Source: Thermoplasmata archaeon M9B1D (GTDB taxonomy: Archaea > Thermoplasmatota > E2 > DHVEG-1). From it: 26,403 nucleotides of DNA. Both the position numbers and the translations under genes were made by a program. This document shows, piece by piece, positions 7,370-15,131 of this stretch. Below the pieces are notes generated by a model, which was not told the DNA's origin, did no database searches, and saw only the letters and a list, made by a program, of their open reading frames with translations. The stretch is taken from contig MUGC01000006.1 in the NCBI GenBank assembly GCA_002900535.1, forward strand, positions 1-26,403, given 5' to 3'. The first letter of the stretch is position 1, and the number at the start of each line of letters is the position of its first letter.

Positions 7370-7521
7370 ATATAATCACTTTTTTTGAAAAATTAAGGTA
7401 ATACTGGAAAGTAAGATTATAAAATTTGAGAGCGTTTTCCAAGGAAAATAAAGATAAAAGCTAAAAAATCAAAGTATTTAAAAAAAAAATTGAAATTTTA
7501 AGATAAAATAATTAAAAAAAA

Positions 7522-7683
7522 TTATTTTAATTTTTTAGTAGAGCTATTTAAATGTATAATCTGATTTTTTAATTTACTTATGGCTTTTTGCTTGTCTGCC
7601 CCTAATCCAATGCCTTCTGGGTTAATTTCACCCGATTCTATTTGACTTATCCATTTTTCTAATAAATGTTTTTGTTGCATCAT
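7522..7683 (-). CDS. Small hypothetical protein (53 aa)
   Basis: The frame encodes MMQQKHLLEKWISQIESGEI, continues NPEGIGLGADKQKAISKLKN, and ends with a K/L/S-rich tail. It has charged helices and no membrane segment. Support is the near-perfect Shine-Dalgarno AGGAGGG (7691-7697) seven bases before the ATG. The same CTAGGAGGGA box precedes the gene at 8742-8954. A long hairpin (7712-7787) lies just upstream. Downstream, oligo-T tracts on the minus strand (about 7484-7493) could terminate it. I do not recognise the family. Confidence 0.6.
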   Translation of the reverse strand: MMQQKHLLEKWISQIESGEINPEGIGLGADKQKAISKLKNQIIHLNSSTKKLK

Positions 7684-7711
7684 ATTTTTTCCCTCCTAGT
7701 TGATTATTAAA

Positions 7712-7787
7712 ATAAGAGATGAGTAGCAAAACGGGGAGGAGAGAATCTTTAGTATTGGATGCCCTCTTTTTTTGCACTCATTCTTAT
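7712..7787 (-). ncRNA. Long hairpin in the leader of the 53-aa gene
   Basis: On the minus strand, ATAAGA-ATGAGT-GCAAAA pairs with TTTTGC-ACTCAT-TCTTAT: 18 base pairs interrupted only by two single-base bulges. The apical part is about 38 nt and includes GAGG/CCTC. It ends about 15 bases before the AGGAGGG ribosome binding site of the small gene at 7683. It could be a translational or transcriptional regulator of that gene, a terminator of the Lrp gene ending at 7927, or a free small RNA. It matches no RNA family that I recognise. Confidence 0.55.
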
Positions 7788-7926
7788 ATTTAACGCATGT
7801 TTTTTAAGCATGTATAATAAATAATAATAAATTCAAGAACATTACTAGAAAAAAATAGTAAAAAATCATTTAAAACACAATATTTCACGGATTTTTATTA
7901 TTAAAAACCTGAAAATAATTTTTGTT

Positions 7927-8382
7927 TTATGGGATTTCTAAAGGTGCGATAAATTCTCTATCCGCTTCTAAAACTGTTACAATTTCATCATCTTTCAATC
8001 CTAATGGTAAGAGCTGAGTTTTAATTATCTCTTTAAGTGCTTTATATGATGGAGCTACCATAAATATTGCAAGTCGATGATGGCCAGATATCTGATATAC
8101 TCTTAACACGTTTTTTACCATTTTAATTTTTTCAGTAACACTATCTAAATCAGAGGTATTTATTGGATTCATTAGTATCATTGAAAAAAAATTCAAGCCA
8201 AGCGCTGTTTTGTCGATGAGTACAGTATACCCTTGTATTAATCCCTCTCGCTCCATGGCTTTTATTCTATCTCTTATTGTTGTTTCTGAACGTTTCAGTT
8301 CGATTGCAATTTCTTTATATGTCATTCTAGCATCTTTTTGAAGAAGAAATAAAATATTTTTATTGATATTGTCAATTTTCAC
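7927..8382 (-). CDS. Lrp/AsnC family transcriptional regulator
   Basis: 151 aa from the GTG at 8382. The N-terminal HTH (DNINKNILFLLQKDARMTYK, EIAIELKRSETTIRDRIKAM) and C-terminal RAM/AsnC domain (VLRVYQISGHHRLAIFMVAP, LKEIIKTQLLPLGLKDDEIV) follow the canonical order at the usual length of about 150. A TATA-like box on the minus strand, centred near 8408, puts the transcription start at the GTG, so the mRNA is probably leaderless; a TTG at 8397 is the alternative. It is divergent from the small gene at 8492, whose product resembles a free-standing ligand-binding domain, so joint regulation across the shared 110-base gap is plausible. Confidence 0.92.
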   Translation of the reverse strand: MKIDNINKNILFLLQKDARMTYKEIAIELKRSETTIRDRIKAMEREGLIQGYTVLIDKTALGLNFFSMILMNPINTSDLDSVTEKIKMVKNVLRVYQISGHHRLAIFMVAPSYKALKEIIKTQLLPLGLKDDEIVTVLEADREFIAPLEIP

Positions 8383-8401
8383 AAAATCGTGTATCAATTA
8401 G

Positions 8402-8413
8402 GGTTATAAAAAT
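8402..8413 (-). promoter_or_regulatory. TATA box for the Lrp gene
   Basis: The minus strand reads ATTTTTATAACCC, centred about 26 bases before the GTG at 8382. This spacing supports a leaderless mRNA and the GTG start. Confidence 0.45.
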
Positions 8414-8491
8414 AATAGGAAAAGGTTAAATAGATTGATAAAAACATAACATTTTTATCTACTTTTTTGCTAATTAATTATGGAGGTTATT

Positions 8492-8716
8492 ATGGAAACT
8501 TACATAGATGTTTATATTAATGCTGATGGAGAAAAATCATCTATCATATTTAAAAAATTAACTGAAATTGGTTTAAAATATCATATTGGAGAACACGATT
8601 TTATATACGACTGGAAAAAGATCGCATCTATATCTGAAGAACTTGCACTTGCTGATAAAATTCAGGAAAAGTTAAAAGGAACAGGCGCTATTTTAAGATT
8701 TATTACTATCCGTTAA
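8492..8716 (+). CDS. Small conserved-looking protein, ferredoxin-fold-like
   Basis: 74 aa from the ATG at 8492, which sits after TGGAGGTTAT; an in-frame ATG at 8480 lies before this ribosome binding site. The sequence ETYIDVYINADGEKSSIIFK, IGEHDFIYDW, EELALADKIQEKLKGTGAIL and RFITIR suggests a beta-alpha-beta-beta-alpha-beta fold like the stand-alone AsnC/RAM ligand domain (compare the G-x-x-D-x-x-x-x-x core of that family). This is inference from pattern, not a firm match. The gene is divergent from the Lrp gene at 8382, and a small-molecule or regulatory role alongside it is possible. Confidence 0.7.
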   Translation: METYIDVYINADGEKSSIIFKKLTEIGLKYHIGEHDFIYDWKKIASISEELALADKIQEKLKGTGAILRFITIR

Positions 8717-8741
8717 TAAAACTATTATAAAAATCTGAAAT

Positions 8742-8954
8742 TTAATTTATTAATTCATCTTCGATGTCCGTCATATTTAAAATATCTTTATTATATGAAT
8801 TATCAGAGTAATTATACATTTCTGGATTCAATGCGGTAATACCTATTCTTCTTAAAATCTTCAGTTTATTATGCCCACTAACAATTCCAAATTTCCCATT
8901 TTCTTTTTTGAAGACAACAAGTGGCGACATTTTTATTTTTTCAAGATCTATCAA
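8742..8954 (-). CDS. Small ParB-box-like protein
   Basis: 70 aa from the TTG at 8954, chosen because AGGAGGG lies five bases upstream; the ATG at codon 9 lacks such a site. IDLEKIKMSPLVVFKKENGK followed by IVSGHNKLKILRRIGI resembles the N-terminal ParB/Srx fold (dPlvV...G.y.ivsGHnRl.al..lG). The remaining C-terminus is acidic and unlike ParB. It is too short for a complete ParB, so it may be a truncated relative or a small stand-alone member. It shares its CTAGGAGGGA ribosome-binding context with the gene at 7522-7683. Confidence 0.6.
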   Translation of the reverse strand: MIDLEKIKMSPLVVFKKENGKFGIVSGHNKLKILRRIGITALNPEMYNYSDNSYNKDILNMTDIEDELIN

Positions 8955-9194
8955 TATATCCCTCCTAGTTTTTTGTTATTACGTTCAAATTAGTTTATCA
9001 AATTTAGGGGTGTAAAATAGTAAATTTTTCTAAAAAAACTAAAAAAACAAGGTTTATTTTTTAAAATGCGGCTATTTGAAAATTTATAATTAATATTTAA
9101 AATATTACTGTCGTTATTTTAGATTTCATTTTTTTCTTCTGTCAATCCAATAAAACCCTTTTTTCTTTTTTTGTTAAATTCGAATTATCAGAAA

Positions 9195-9326
9195 TTATTT
9201 GGTTTTTCTCCCAGTGGCTCTTGTTTTTACATGAACTGAGAATTTATGTTTTTTAATATGTCTTTTTCCCTTCTTTTTCGTTTCTTCTTCTATAAAATCT
9301 TCGTCTGAGAATAATCCTTTACGCAT
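9195..9326 (-). CDS. Possible small basic protein (43 aa)
   Basis: The frame encodes MRKGLFSDEDFIEEETKKKG and continues with KRHIKKHKFSVHVKTRATGR then KTK. An in-frame GTG at 9365 would extend it to 56 aa. The clear acidic-then-basic layout suggests a real nucleic-acid-binding or ribosome-associated peptide, but there is no strong Shine-Dalgarno and I cannot name a family. Otherwise the 887 bases between 8955 and 9841 hold only A/T-rich sequence, an orphan tail (9411-9458) and repeat R3. Confidence 0.4.
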   Translation of the reverse strand: MRKGLFSDEDFIEEETKKKGKRHIKKHKFSVHVKTRATGRKTK

Positions 9327-9410
9327 ATATTTTATTGGAAATTCTTTTTTCCGTTTTTTATACACTTATCTCACATTTTCTCTTATTTAATAATAGCCTA
9401 AAAACTTTTC

Positions 9411-9458
9411 CAGCGTTTTCTACTACTTGAAAAAATACTAAACCAAATCCTAATTTAA
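9411..9458 (+). pseudogene. Orphan secreted-protein tail fragment
   Basis: It translates as QRFLLLEKILNQILI followed by TAA, nearly the tail end of the protein ending at 5560 (RFSFFEKILNQILI). No gene body precedes it; the upstream frame has stops. It leads straight into repeat R3, as the intact tail at 5560 leads into R2. It is best explained as the 3' end of a deleted or duplicated secreted-protein gene. Confidence 0.7.
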
Positions 9459-9700
9459 ACTAAAAAAACAAAAAATCTATCTATTTACTAATTTTTTTAT
9501 TTCAATTTTGATTAGTAGGAAGATAAAAAGGTCTCGGTGCCAACACCTAATCTAAAAATGAACAGGGCTAACAAAAACGTGTTTTTCTCCAGTTAAGTAC
9601 CGGGAGTAGGCCGTAACATCTCCTTTAATACTGCTCTGATAACCGGGTTCTAAGACGAGTTCACAAAAAAAAGTATTTGTGTCTTTGATGGAGAAATTTA
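9429..9700 (+). repeat. Dispersed 3' repeat, copy R3
   Basis: The alignment is column-for-column with R5 (18969 on) from the tail codons to CCGGGAGTAGGCCGTAA at 9601-9617. After that point it follows R2 and R4 instead: ATCTCCTTTAATACTGCTC, CCGGGTTCTAAGACGAG, GTGTCTTTGATGG. It continues into T-rich sequence and the promoter of the peptidase gene at 9842. Confidence 0.75.
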
Positions 9701-9788
9701 AATTTTAAACCTTTTTTTCTTTTTTTAAAAAATGAAATCAGAAAAAGACTTACTATTTTCGTCAATATATGATAACTTGTAGCATAGT

Positions 9789-9799
9789 TTTTATAAACT
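9789..9799 (+). promoter_or_regulatory. TATA box for the C25 peptidase gene
   Basis: TTTTTATAAACTTTT lies about 50 bases before the ATG at 9842, predicting a short leader that includes the ribosome binding site GAGGGAGG (about 9827-9834). Confidence 0.45.
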
Positions 9800-9841
9800 T
9801 TTAGTTGTTTTAAAATAATAGTCTTAGAGGGAGGAAAAAAT

Positions 9842-12727
9842 ATGATAAAAAAACAATCAATCGAAAATAAATTTTTTTCAATGCTGCTAGCATTAATAAT
9901 GTTATCAAGTATTTTTATAATTACACCAAATACAATTGCAGATAATGGAGTATATGATTATGTAATCATCACGACAAACGCTATTGTTGAAAATAGTGAA
10001 GAACTTGATCATTTCATATATGCAAAGGAGCTTCAAGGTCATAATATTAAGGTTATTACAGAAAATGAATTTAATTCTCTTGTTGGTGACCCACCAAATG
10101 AAACACCGGAAAAAATTAGAAAATGTTTAAAAAATTATTATGAAACCTATGGGATAGATTATGCTCTTTTAATTGGTGACCCTGATCCTGATGATCCAAA
10201 AAATCCATCTGACCATATTGGTGATATTCCAATGAAGATGACTTCAAGTCAATATTGGTATTATTGGGACTGGTTTGAACCTACAGACTATTATTATGCA
10301 GATTTATATGGTAACTGGGATCTAGATGGTGATGGCTTTGCGATGGAATTAAAACCAACTAATAATCCACAAAGCCCTAATATCAGTATTGATCCTGATT
10401 TTTTCTCTATTCTATGGATTGGTAAAGTGAGAGTGGATACTCCAGGGTTATATAAATTCTATACATACAGTGATGATGGAGCAAAGTTATATATTGATGG
10501 AGATCTTGTTATTGATCATTGGGAAGCACATCCACCAACATATGCCACTGTTAATCTTACGATGACAACTGGATTGCATGATATTATTCTTAAATATAGA
10601 GAGGATGCTGTTGATGCGCAGATTGTTCTTGCATGGACATTACCAGGAGATTATTACCCTTCGCATATCCCTGGAGATAACTTATACAATGTAACTGGTG
10701 TTCAAGGTAATATAACTGGATTTTACTATAACAATGCAAATTTCTCTGATTATAAATTCATGCGAAATGATCCATTTGTAAATTTCTTCTGGGGAACAGG
10801 TGACATCGGTCCAGGTGGGCTTATTCCTGGTGGGCAGATCTCAGTTGGAAGGATTCCAGTATATGATAATGATTATTCGCAACTTGATAAGATACTACGT
10901 AAGATAATTGATTATGAAACTGATCCAGGCGATATTTCCTGGAGGAATAAAATTTTATTACCGATGGTGCCACATAGTGTAGATATTCCTGCTTATCCCT
11001 TGGGTGAGCATATAAAATATGGTATAGCGGATCCTGCTGGTTTCAGTAGTTATCGTATTTATGAAGAAGACTATGGTTTAATCCCTCCACCAGAAAAAAC
11101 ACCTTGTAATTATACAAATGTGGTATCTGAATGGAAAAAGGGTTATGGAGTTGTTACATGGGCGACCCATGGTAATTGGGATAGAGGAGAAAATGTCATT
11201 CATATCGATTACCTGAATCAACTTGATGATTCTAAACCAGCTTTTACTTTTCAGGCATCTTGTCAAACAGGAGATTCAGAGGTAAAAAATAATCTTGGGT
11301 ATTCATTGCTTAAACAAGGTGCAATTGCAACTGTTTCTGCAACAAGAGGATCAGGTCATGACAATGGTAATCCTGATTGGCCTTTGAACCCATCTTTTGA
11401 TGTTAATCATGATTTTGCTTATTATTATACAGATAAACTTATCAGTTATGGTCTTGCTGCAGGGGCTGCATTATATCAGACAAAAGAAAATTTTACAACT
11501 GTTGGAACTAATTCTTTGAGATACAATTTGTATGGGGAACCAGATTGTCATCTTCTAACAACTTATCCGAATTATAAACCTGTTGCTGTATCTGCTATAA
11601 ATTATGTTGCAGATGAAGGTTCACCTGTTTTCTTTGATGGTAACTCATCTTATGATCCTGAGGGTGATACTTTAGATTACCGTTGGGATTTTGACAATGA
11701 TGGAATATGGGATACTCCCTGGTCGCTTTCTCCTACTGCTTCTTATACTTGGTGTGATAATCGTTTTGGACAAGCTGAGTTGCAAGTTAGGGATAATCTT
11801 GGAAAAATTGATAATTTCATCCCTAGTGTAAAAATTAATAATGTTGCTCCAACGGTTAGAGTAGGTTCCGATCAAATTGTTAACGAGGGTGATACGGTCA
11901 ATCTTTATGGTTATTTTTCAGATCCTGGATGTGATGATCATACTTATGAATGGGATTTTGGCGATGGTAGCCCAACTAAATCAGGTACACTTACTCCAAC
12001 TCATTCATTTGGTGATAACGGGATTTATTTAGTTACATTGACTGTAACTGATGACGATGGAGGAGTTGGTACAGATAGTGTTTTTATCACCGTTAATAAC
12101 GTTGATCCAATTATTACTGACTTATTTATAGATCAACCTAATCCACAATTTATCCTTCCACACGTTCACAATCTTATTTTTATTGGCAACTTAACAGATC
12201 CAGGATGGTATGATACCCATAGTGGAATATGGGATTTTGGTGATACTAATATTATTTCAGGTATTGTTAAAGAAGAAAACATTAAACCTAATGCAACCGG
12301 AAATATCACCGGAGAACATCGCTATAGTACCCCTGGTGAGTATACAATAACCCTTAACTTAAGTGATGATGATGGAGGAACTGATATTGAAACAATGCAA
12401 GTCAAAGTAGTAGATGAATTCGGAGCCATACAAGACCTTGATGATTACATTAAAAATCTACCTAATAATGCATTTATACATACTCCAATTATTCTAAAGT
12501 TAGTATTTCACTATAAAATATCGGTTATTTTTAAAATGCTTGAAAAACAAAAGTATGTAAAAGCAATCAATAAATTAAATTATGATATTCGAATTTTTGC
12601 TGATGGATATGAAGGAGGAGATCTTTGGAATGATTGGATTATTAGTCCTGATGCACAGAATCATATATGTATGAAAATCGATGATTTAACAACATATTTA
12701 GAATACTTAATTGAAAATCCTCCATAA
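9842..12727 (+). CDS. Secreted gingipain-like C25 peptidase with inserted PA14, PKD domains and FIMAH-like C-terminus
   Basis: 961 aa with a signal peptide (about residues 1-34). The C25 domain begins DYVIITTNAIVENSEELDHF and includes YALLIGDPDPDD and DLYGNWDLDGDG. A PA14 domain (about 178-268, TPGLYKFYTYSDDGAKLYID) interrupts it before QISVGRIPVYDND. The catalytic pair is H443 (TWATHGNW) and C474 (QASCQTG), spaced as in gingipains. Three PKD domains follow (about 580-660, 665-755, 757-858; WDFGDGS cores). The C-terminus (AIQDLDDYIKNLPNNAFIHT...KMLEKQKYVKAINKLN) resembles a FIMAH domain. It is predicted to cleave proteins extracellularly, with PA14 probably binding glycans. It lacks the conserved tail of its neighbours. 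Confidence 0.93.
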   Translation: MIKKQSIENKFFSMLLALIMLSSIFIITPNTIADNGVYDYVIITTNAIVENSEELDHFIYAKELQGHNIKVITENEFNSLVGDPPNETPEKIRKCLKNYYETYGIDYALLIGDPDPDDPKNPSDHIGDIPMKMTSSQYWYYWDWFEPTDYYYADLYGNWDLDGDGFAMELKPTNNPQSPNISIDPDFFSILWIGKVRVDTPGLYKFYTYSDDGAKLYIDGDLVIDHWEAHPPTYATVNLTMTTGLHDIILKYREDAVDAQIVLAWTLPGDYYPSHIPGDNLYNVTGVQGNITGFYYNNANFSDYKFMRNDPFVNFFWGTGDIGPGGLIPGGQISVGRIPVYDNDYSQLDKILRKIIDYETDPGDISWRNKILLPMVPHSVDIPAYPLGEHIKYGIADPAGFSSYRIYEEDYGLIPPPEKTPCNYTNVVSEWKKGYGVVTWATHGNWDRGENVIHIDYLNQLDDSKPAFTFQASCQTGDSEVKNNLGYSLLKQGAIATVSATRGSGHDNGNPDWPLNPSFDVNHDFAYYYTDKLISYGLAAGAALYQTKENFTTVGTNSLRYNLYGEPDCHLLTTYPNYKPVAVSAINYVADEGSPVFFDGNSSYDPEGDTLDYRWDFDNDGIWDTPWSLSPTASYTWCDNRFGQAELQVRDNLGKIDNFIPSVKINNVAPTVRVGSDQIVNEGDTVNLYGYFSDPGCDDHTYEWDFGDGSPTKSGTLTPTHSFGDNGIYLVTLTVTDDDGGVGTDSVFITVNNVDPIITDLFIDQPNPQFILPHVHNLIFIGNLTDPGWYDTHSGIWDFGDTNIISGIVKEENIKPNATGNITGEHRYSTPGEYTITLNLSDDDGGTDIETMQVKVVDEFGAIQDLDDYIKNLPNNAFIHTPIILKLVFHYKISVIFKMLEKQKYVKAINKLNYDIRIFADGYEGGDLWNDWIISPDAQNHICMKIDDLTTYLEYLIENPP

Positions 12728-12835
12728 TGAAAATTTTCTAGTAAAAATATTTTCAAATCTAATTCAATATTATTCATTTATAGAATTATTATTTGGAGAA
12801 TATAATGGAAATGTTAGTATGAATTAAAATATGAT

Positions 12836-13738
12836 TTAATCTACTAGATTTCCAGCATTGTAAGTATATAATCCATAAACCTCATTATTTATTAATTCAA
12901 TGGAATGTCCATCATCAAGTATATTATTAATTTCATAGGTCATCTCAACAGCTTTATAATATGGACCAGCTTCATAAACTGTTAATAGTGTTCTATTTTC
13001 ATCTACAAATTCCTTAAATAACATAACGTGATGATTCTCACGTAAAAGAATATCTCCCATTTGAAGATTATCTATTGTAATTGGTAAGGAAAATTCTGAA
13101 TTATTAAGAGTTCTAGTTGATTGTTTAGATGATAGATTCCAACATCGAGAAACAAAACCTGAACAATCTACACCGCATGCTCTTCTGGATATAACTCCTG
13201 TGTCACAAAAAACATCACCTGCATAATATATTTTCCCTTCAAAAGAATTCGTTCCAGTGTATTGATCCTCAAAATCAATAGGATTAATAAGATCAAATCC
13301 TGAGATGCTGCTAAATCCACCCCATTGATATGGAACTCCAATATTTTTTTCATCAGCTATCCATCCATACGTCTCTGGCCAGTCTGAATGAGTATCTCTA
13401 TCTGGAGTATCAACATATTTAATACCATTTAAAACTGCGAGTAAATAAATAATTAAATGGTTCTGTACTAATCGATTTAAAATATTATGGAATAATATGT
13501 AAAAATCTGTTCTTGGCGCAATATTATTCTCTGTCGGATACCACTCAAAATTTACATATGCCTCTGCAATCTCGATCATTTTTTCTCTTGAGATTCTTCC
13601 ATTTATATTTTTATTTAGACTTTCTTTTAAATCAATTCTTAAAGATATTTTACCATTTATACAAGGAGATATCAATAAACCTAGAAACAATATGGTTATA
13701 ACTATTGAAATCAATTTAGAGTAATGTTTTTTATTCAT
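12836..13738 (-). CDS. Secreted NlpC/P60-like cysteine hydrolase
   Basis: 300 aa with an N-terminal signal peptide or anchor (YSKLISIVITILFLGLLISP). The C-terminal half carries GVDCSGFVSRCW (C192), MGDILLRENHHVMLF (H237) and TVYEAGP, matching the order of the NlpC/P60 Cys-His-polar triad. A preceding GVPYQWGG stretch is also typical of the family. NlpC/P60 enzymes cut peptide or amide bonds, often in peptidoglycan. An archaeon without murein may use it on other peptides or on neighbouring bacteria; this is inference. The ATG at 13738 follows GGGAGTTTTAT. It is convergent with the C25 peptidase and divergent from the esterase gene. Confidence 0.85.
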   Translation of the reverse strand: MNKKHYSKLISIVITILFLGLLISPCINGKISLRIDLKESLNKNINGRISREKMIEIAEAYVNFEWYPTENNIAPRTDFYILFHNILNRLVQNHLIIYLLAVLNGIKYVDTPDRDTHSDWPETYGWIADEKNIGVPYQWGGFSSISGFDLINPIDFEDQYTGTNSFEGKIYYAGDVFCDTGVISRRACGVDCSGFVSRCWNLSSKQSTRTLNNSEFSLPITIDNLQMGDILLRENHHVMLFKEFVDENRTLLTVYEAGPYYKAVEMTYEINNILDDGHSIELINNEVYGLYTYNAGNLVD

Positions 13739-13822
13739 TTATAAAACTCCCAAATTATATAATTATAAAGAGTCACCCAATTTAAAAGATTACTGGTTGC
13801 AACATTTGTAGCATTATCACTT

Positions 13823-13935
13823 GCTGGGTGTATGCCATAACACCTCTTTTAATACTGCTCTGAGAACCGGGTTCTAAGACGAGTTCACTATATTATTTGT
13901 GTCTTTGATGGAAAAAAATAAATTTTAAACCTTTT
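13823..13935 (+). repeat. Dispersed 3' repeat, copy R4 (right half only)
   Basis: GCTGGGTGTATGCCATAACA, then TTTTAATACTGCTCTGAGAA and CCGGGTTCTAAGACGAGTTC, then TTTGTGTCTTTGATGG match the right half of R2 and R3. The left half and tail codons are missing. AGAAC-CGG-GTTCT forms a hairpin extended by flanking TCT/AGA and AACT/AGTT pairs. It lies in the 339-base gap between divergent genes at 13738 and 14078. Confidence 0.65.
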
Positions 13936-14073
13936 TTTCTTTTTTTACATTTTGTTATTTAAATAGATTATTTTTTTAATTTTGTTACATATAAGATAAG
14001 TAAGATTTTATATGATATAATATATTCAATGTTGTAAGATATAGTAGATATTTTTCTATGTAAGGGAAGACCA
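13931..14073 (+). promoter_or_regulatory. Shared 5' leader, copy 3
   Basis: CTTTTTTTCTTTTTTTACAT then TTTTTTTAATTTTGTTACAT, TTTTATATGATATAATATAT and GTAAGATATAGTAGATATTT follow the layout of 2799-2930, with TATGTAAGGGAAGA before the ATG at 14078. It supports a common promoter module for secreted genes. Confidence 0.55.
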
Positions 14074-14077
14074 GAGT

Positions 14078-15103
14078 ATGAGGAAAAAAATAGTTGTAAT
14101 TTTTGTTGCGATGCTGTTGATTGGAACTGTTCTTCCTGTAAGTGGTAGAATTATATTTTTTGATAATGAAAAAACTGAAATAAATTTAGAAGATAATTCA
14201 TTAGCTTCTGATAATACAAAGCTTAAATGGATGATGGCAGGTGAAGGTCTTCGTTGTCTTCGTAGTTATTGGCTTCATGTTCCACCTAGTTATGATGGTT
14301 CTACTGAAGTTCCATTAGTAATTATGTTGCATGGAGCATCAGGCTTCAGTTTTTCATACCCATTTTATTTTTTCAGATCTTGTTTTATGGAGGGATATAC
14401 TGAATTTAGTCAAAAAGCAGATGAAGAAGGATTTATACTTTTATACCCCAATGCAAAGCTTATATTTGAATTTAGAGTATTTGCATTTAACCCTGGTTGG
14501 CTTCCAGCTTCTTATTTAGATAATATAGATGATATCGGTTTTTTAAGAGATCTTATTGACAAGATGATAGATGAATATAATATTAATCAGAGTAGAATTT
14601 ATGTCACTGGTTTATCAAGTGGTGGTTATATGAGTTATTCTGCTGGAGCTTATCTATCTGATATAATTGCTGCTATAGCTCCAGTAGCTGGAGCGATTGG
14701 GGGTAGAGATACTGAGGATGAACCTTTTTACTATTGCCCAATTCCAGATAATCCAGTATCTGTAATTGCCTTTCATGGTACTAATGATTCTCTTGTGCCT
14801 TATTATGGATCTTCCATTGATGTTTCTGTTAATGAATCAATATCTTTTTGGGTAGAACATAATGGATGTGAACCTGTTCCAGATGTAAATATTAGTGACT
14901 CTGGAATAATTGAAACTAGAAAATACTTTAATGGTGACGAAGGAACCGAGGTTTTTCTTTATTCTACTATTGGTGGTGAGCATTGGTGGCCAGGGAATCC
15001 ATTGAACTCTGCCCCTGGTGCTCAATGGTTGATTGATACTATACAGGAGATTTCAGCTACAGATCTTATTTGGGATTTCTTTGAGAATCATCCAAAACAA
15101 TAA
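14078..15103 (+). CDS. Secreted CE1/PHB-depolymerase-type alpha/beta-hydrolase esterase
   Basis: 341 aa. The signal peptide MRKKIVVIFVAMLLIGTVLP resembles that of the gene at 2936. The esterase domain (about 60-335) has SYWLHVPPSYDGSTEVPLVI, MLHGASGF, the nucleophile elbow GLSSGG (S180), HGTNDSLVPY (D237) and GGEHWWPG (H302), typical of LpqC, feruloyl-esterase and PHB-depolymerase-like secreted esterases. The C-terminal ATDLIWDFFENHPKQ is the usual end of this family, not the conserved tail. It probably removes acyl groups from extracellular polysaccharides or cleaves polyesters; the exact substrate is unknown. Its 5' leader is a copy of the shared module. Confidence 0.92.
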   Translation: MRKKIVVIFVAMLLIGTVLPVSGRIIFFDNEKTEINLEDNSLASDNTKLKWMMAGEGLRCLRSYWLHVPPSYDGSTEVPLVIMLHGASGFSFSYPFYFFRSCFMEGYTEFSQKADEEGFILLYPNAKLIFEFRVFAFNPGWLPASYLDNIDDIGFLRDLIDKMIDEYNINQSRIYVTGLSSGGYMSYSAGAYLSDIIAAIAPVAGAIGGRDTEDEPFYYCPIPDNPVSVIAFHGTNDSLVPYYGSSIDVSVNESISFWVEHNGCEPVPDVNISDSGIIETRKYFNGDEGTEVFLYSTIGGEHWWPGNPLNSAPGAQWLIDTIQEISATDLIWDFFENHPKQ

Positions 15104-15131
15104 ATTTGGAAATAATGAATAATAAAAAAAT

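Noticed and set aside
14078..15103. C-terminal FFENHPKQ of the esterase as another copy of the conserved tail
   Set aside because: It is continuous with the usual end of this esterase family and lacks the FLQ...EKIL pattern, although it resembles FLENHP in the protein at 24250.
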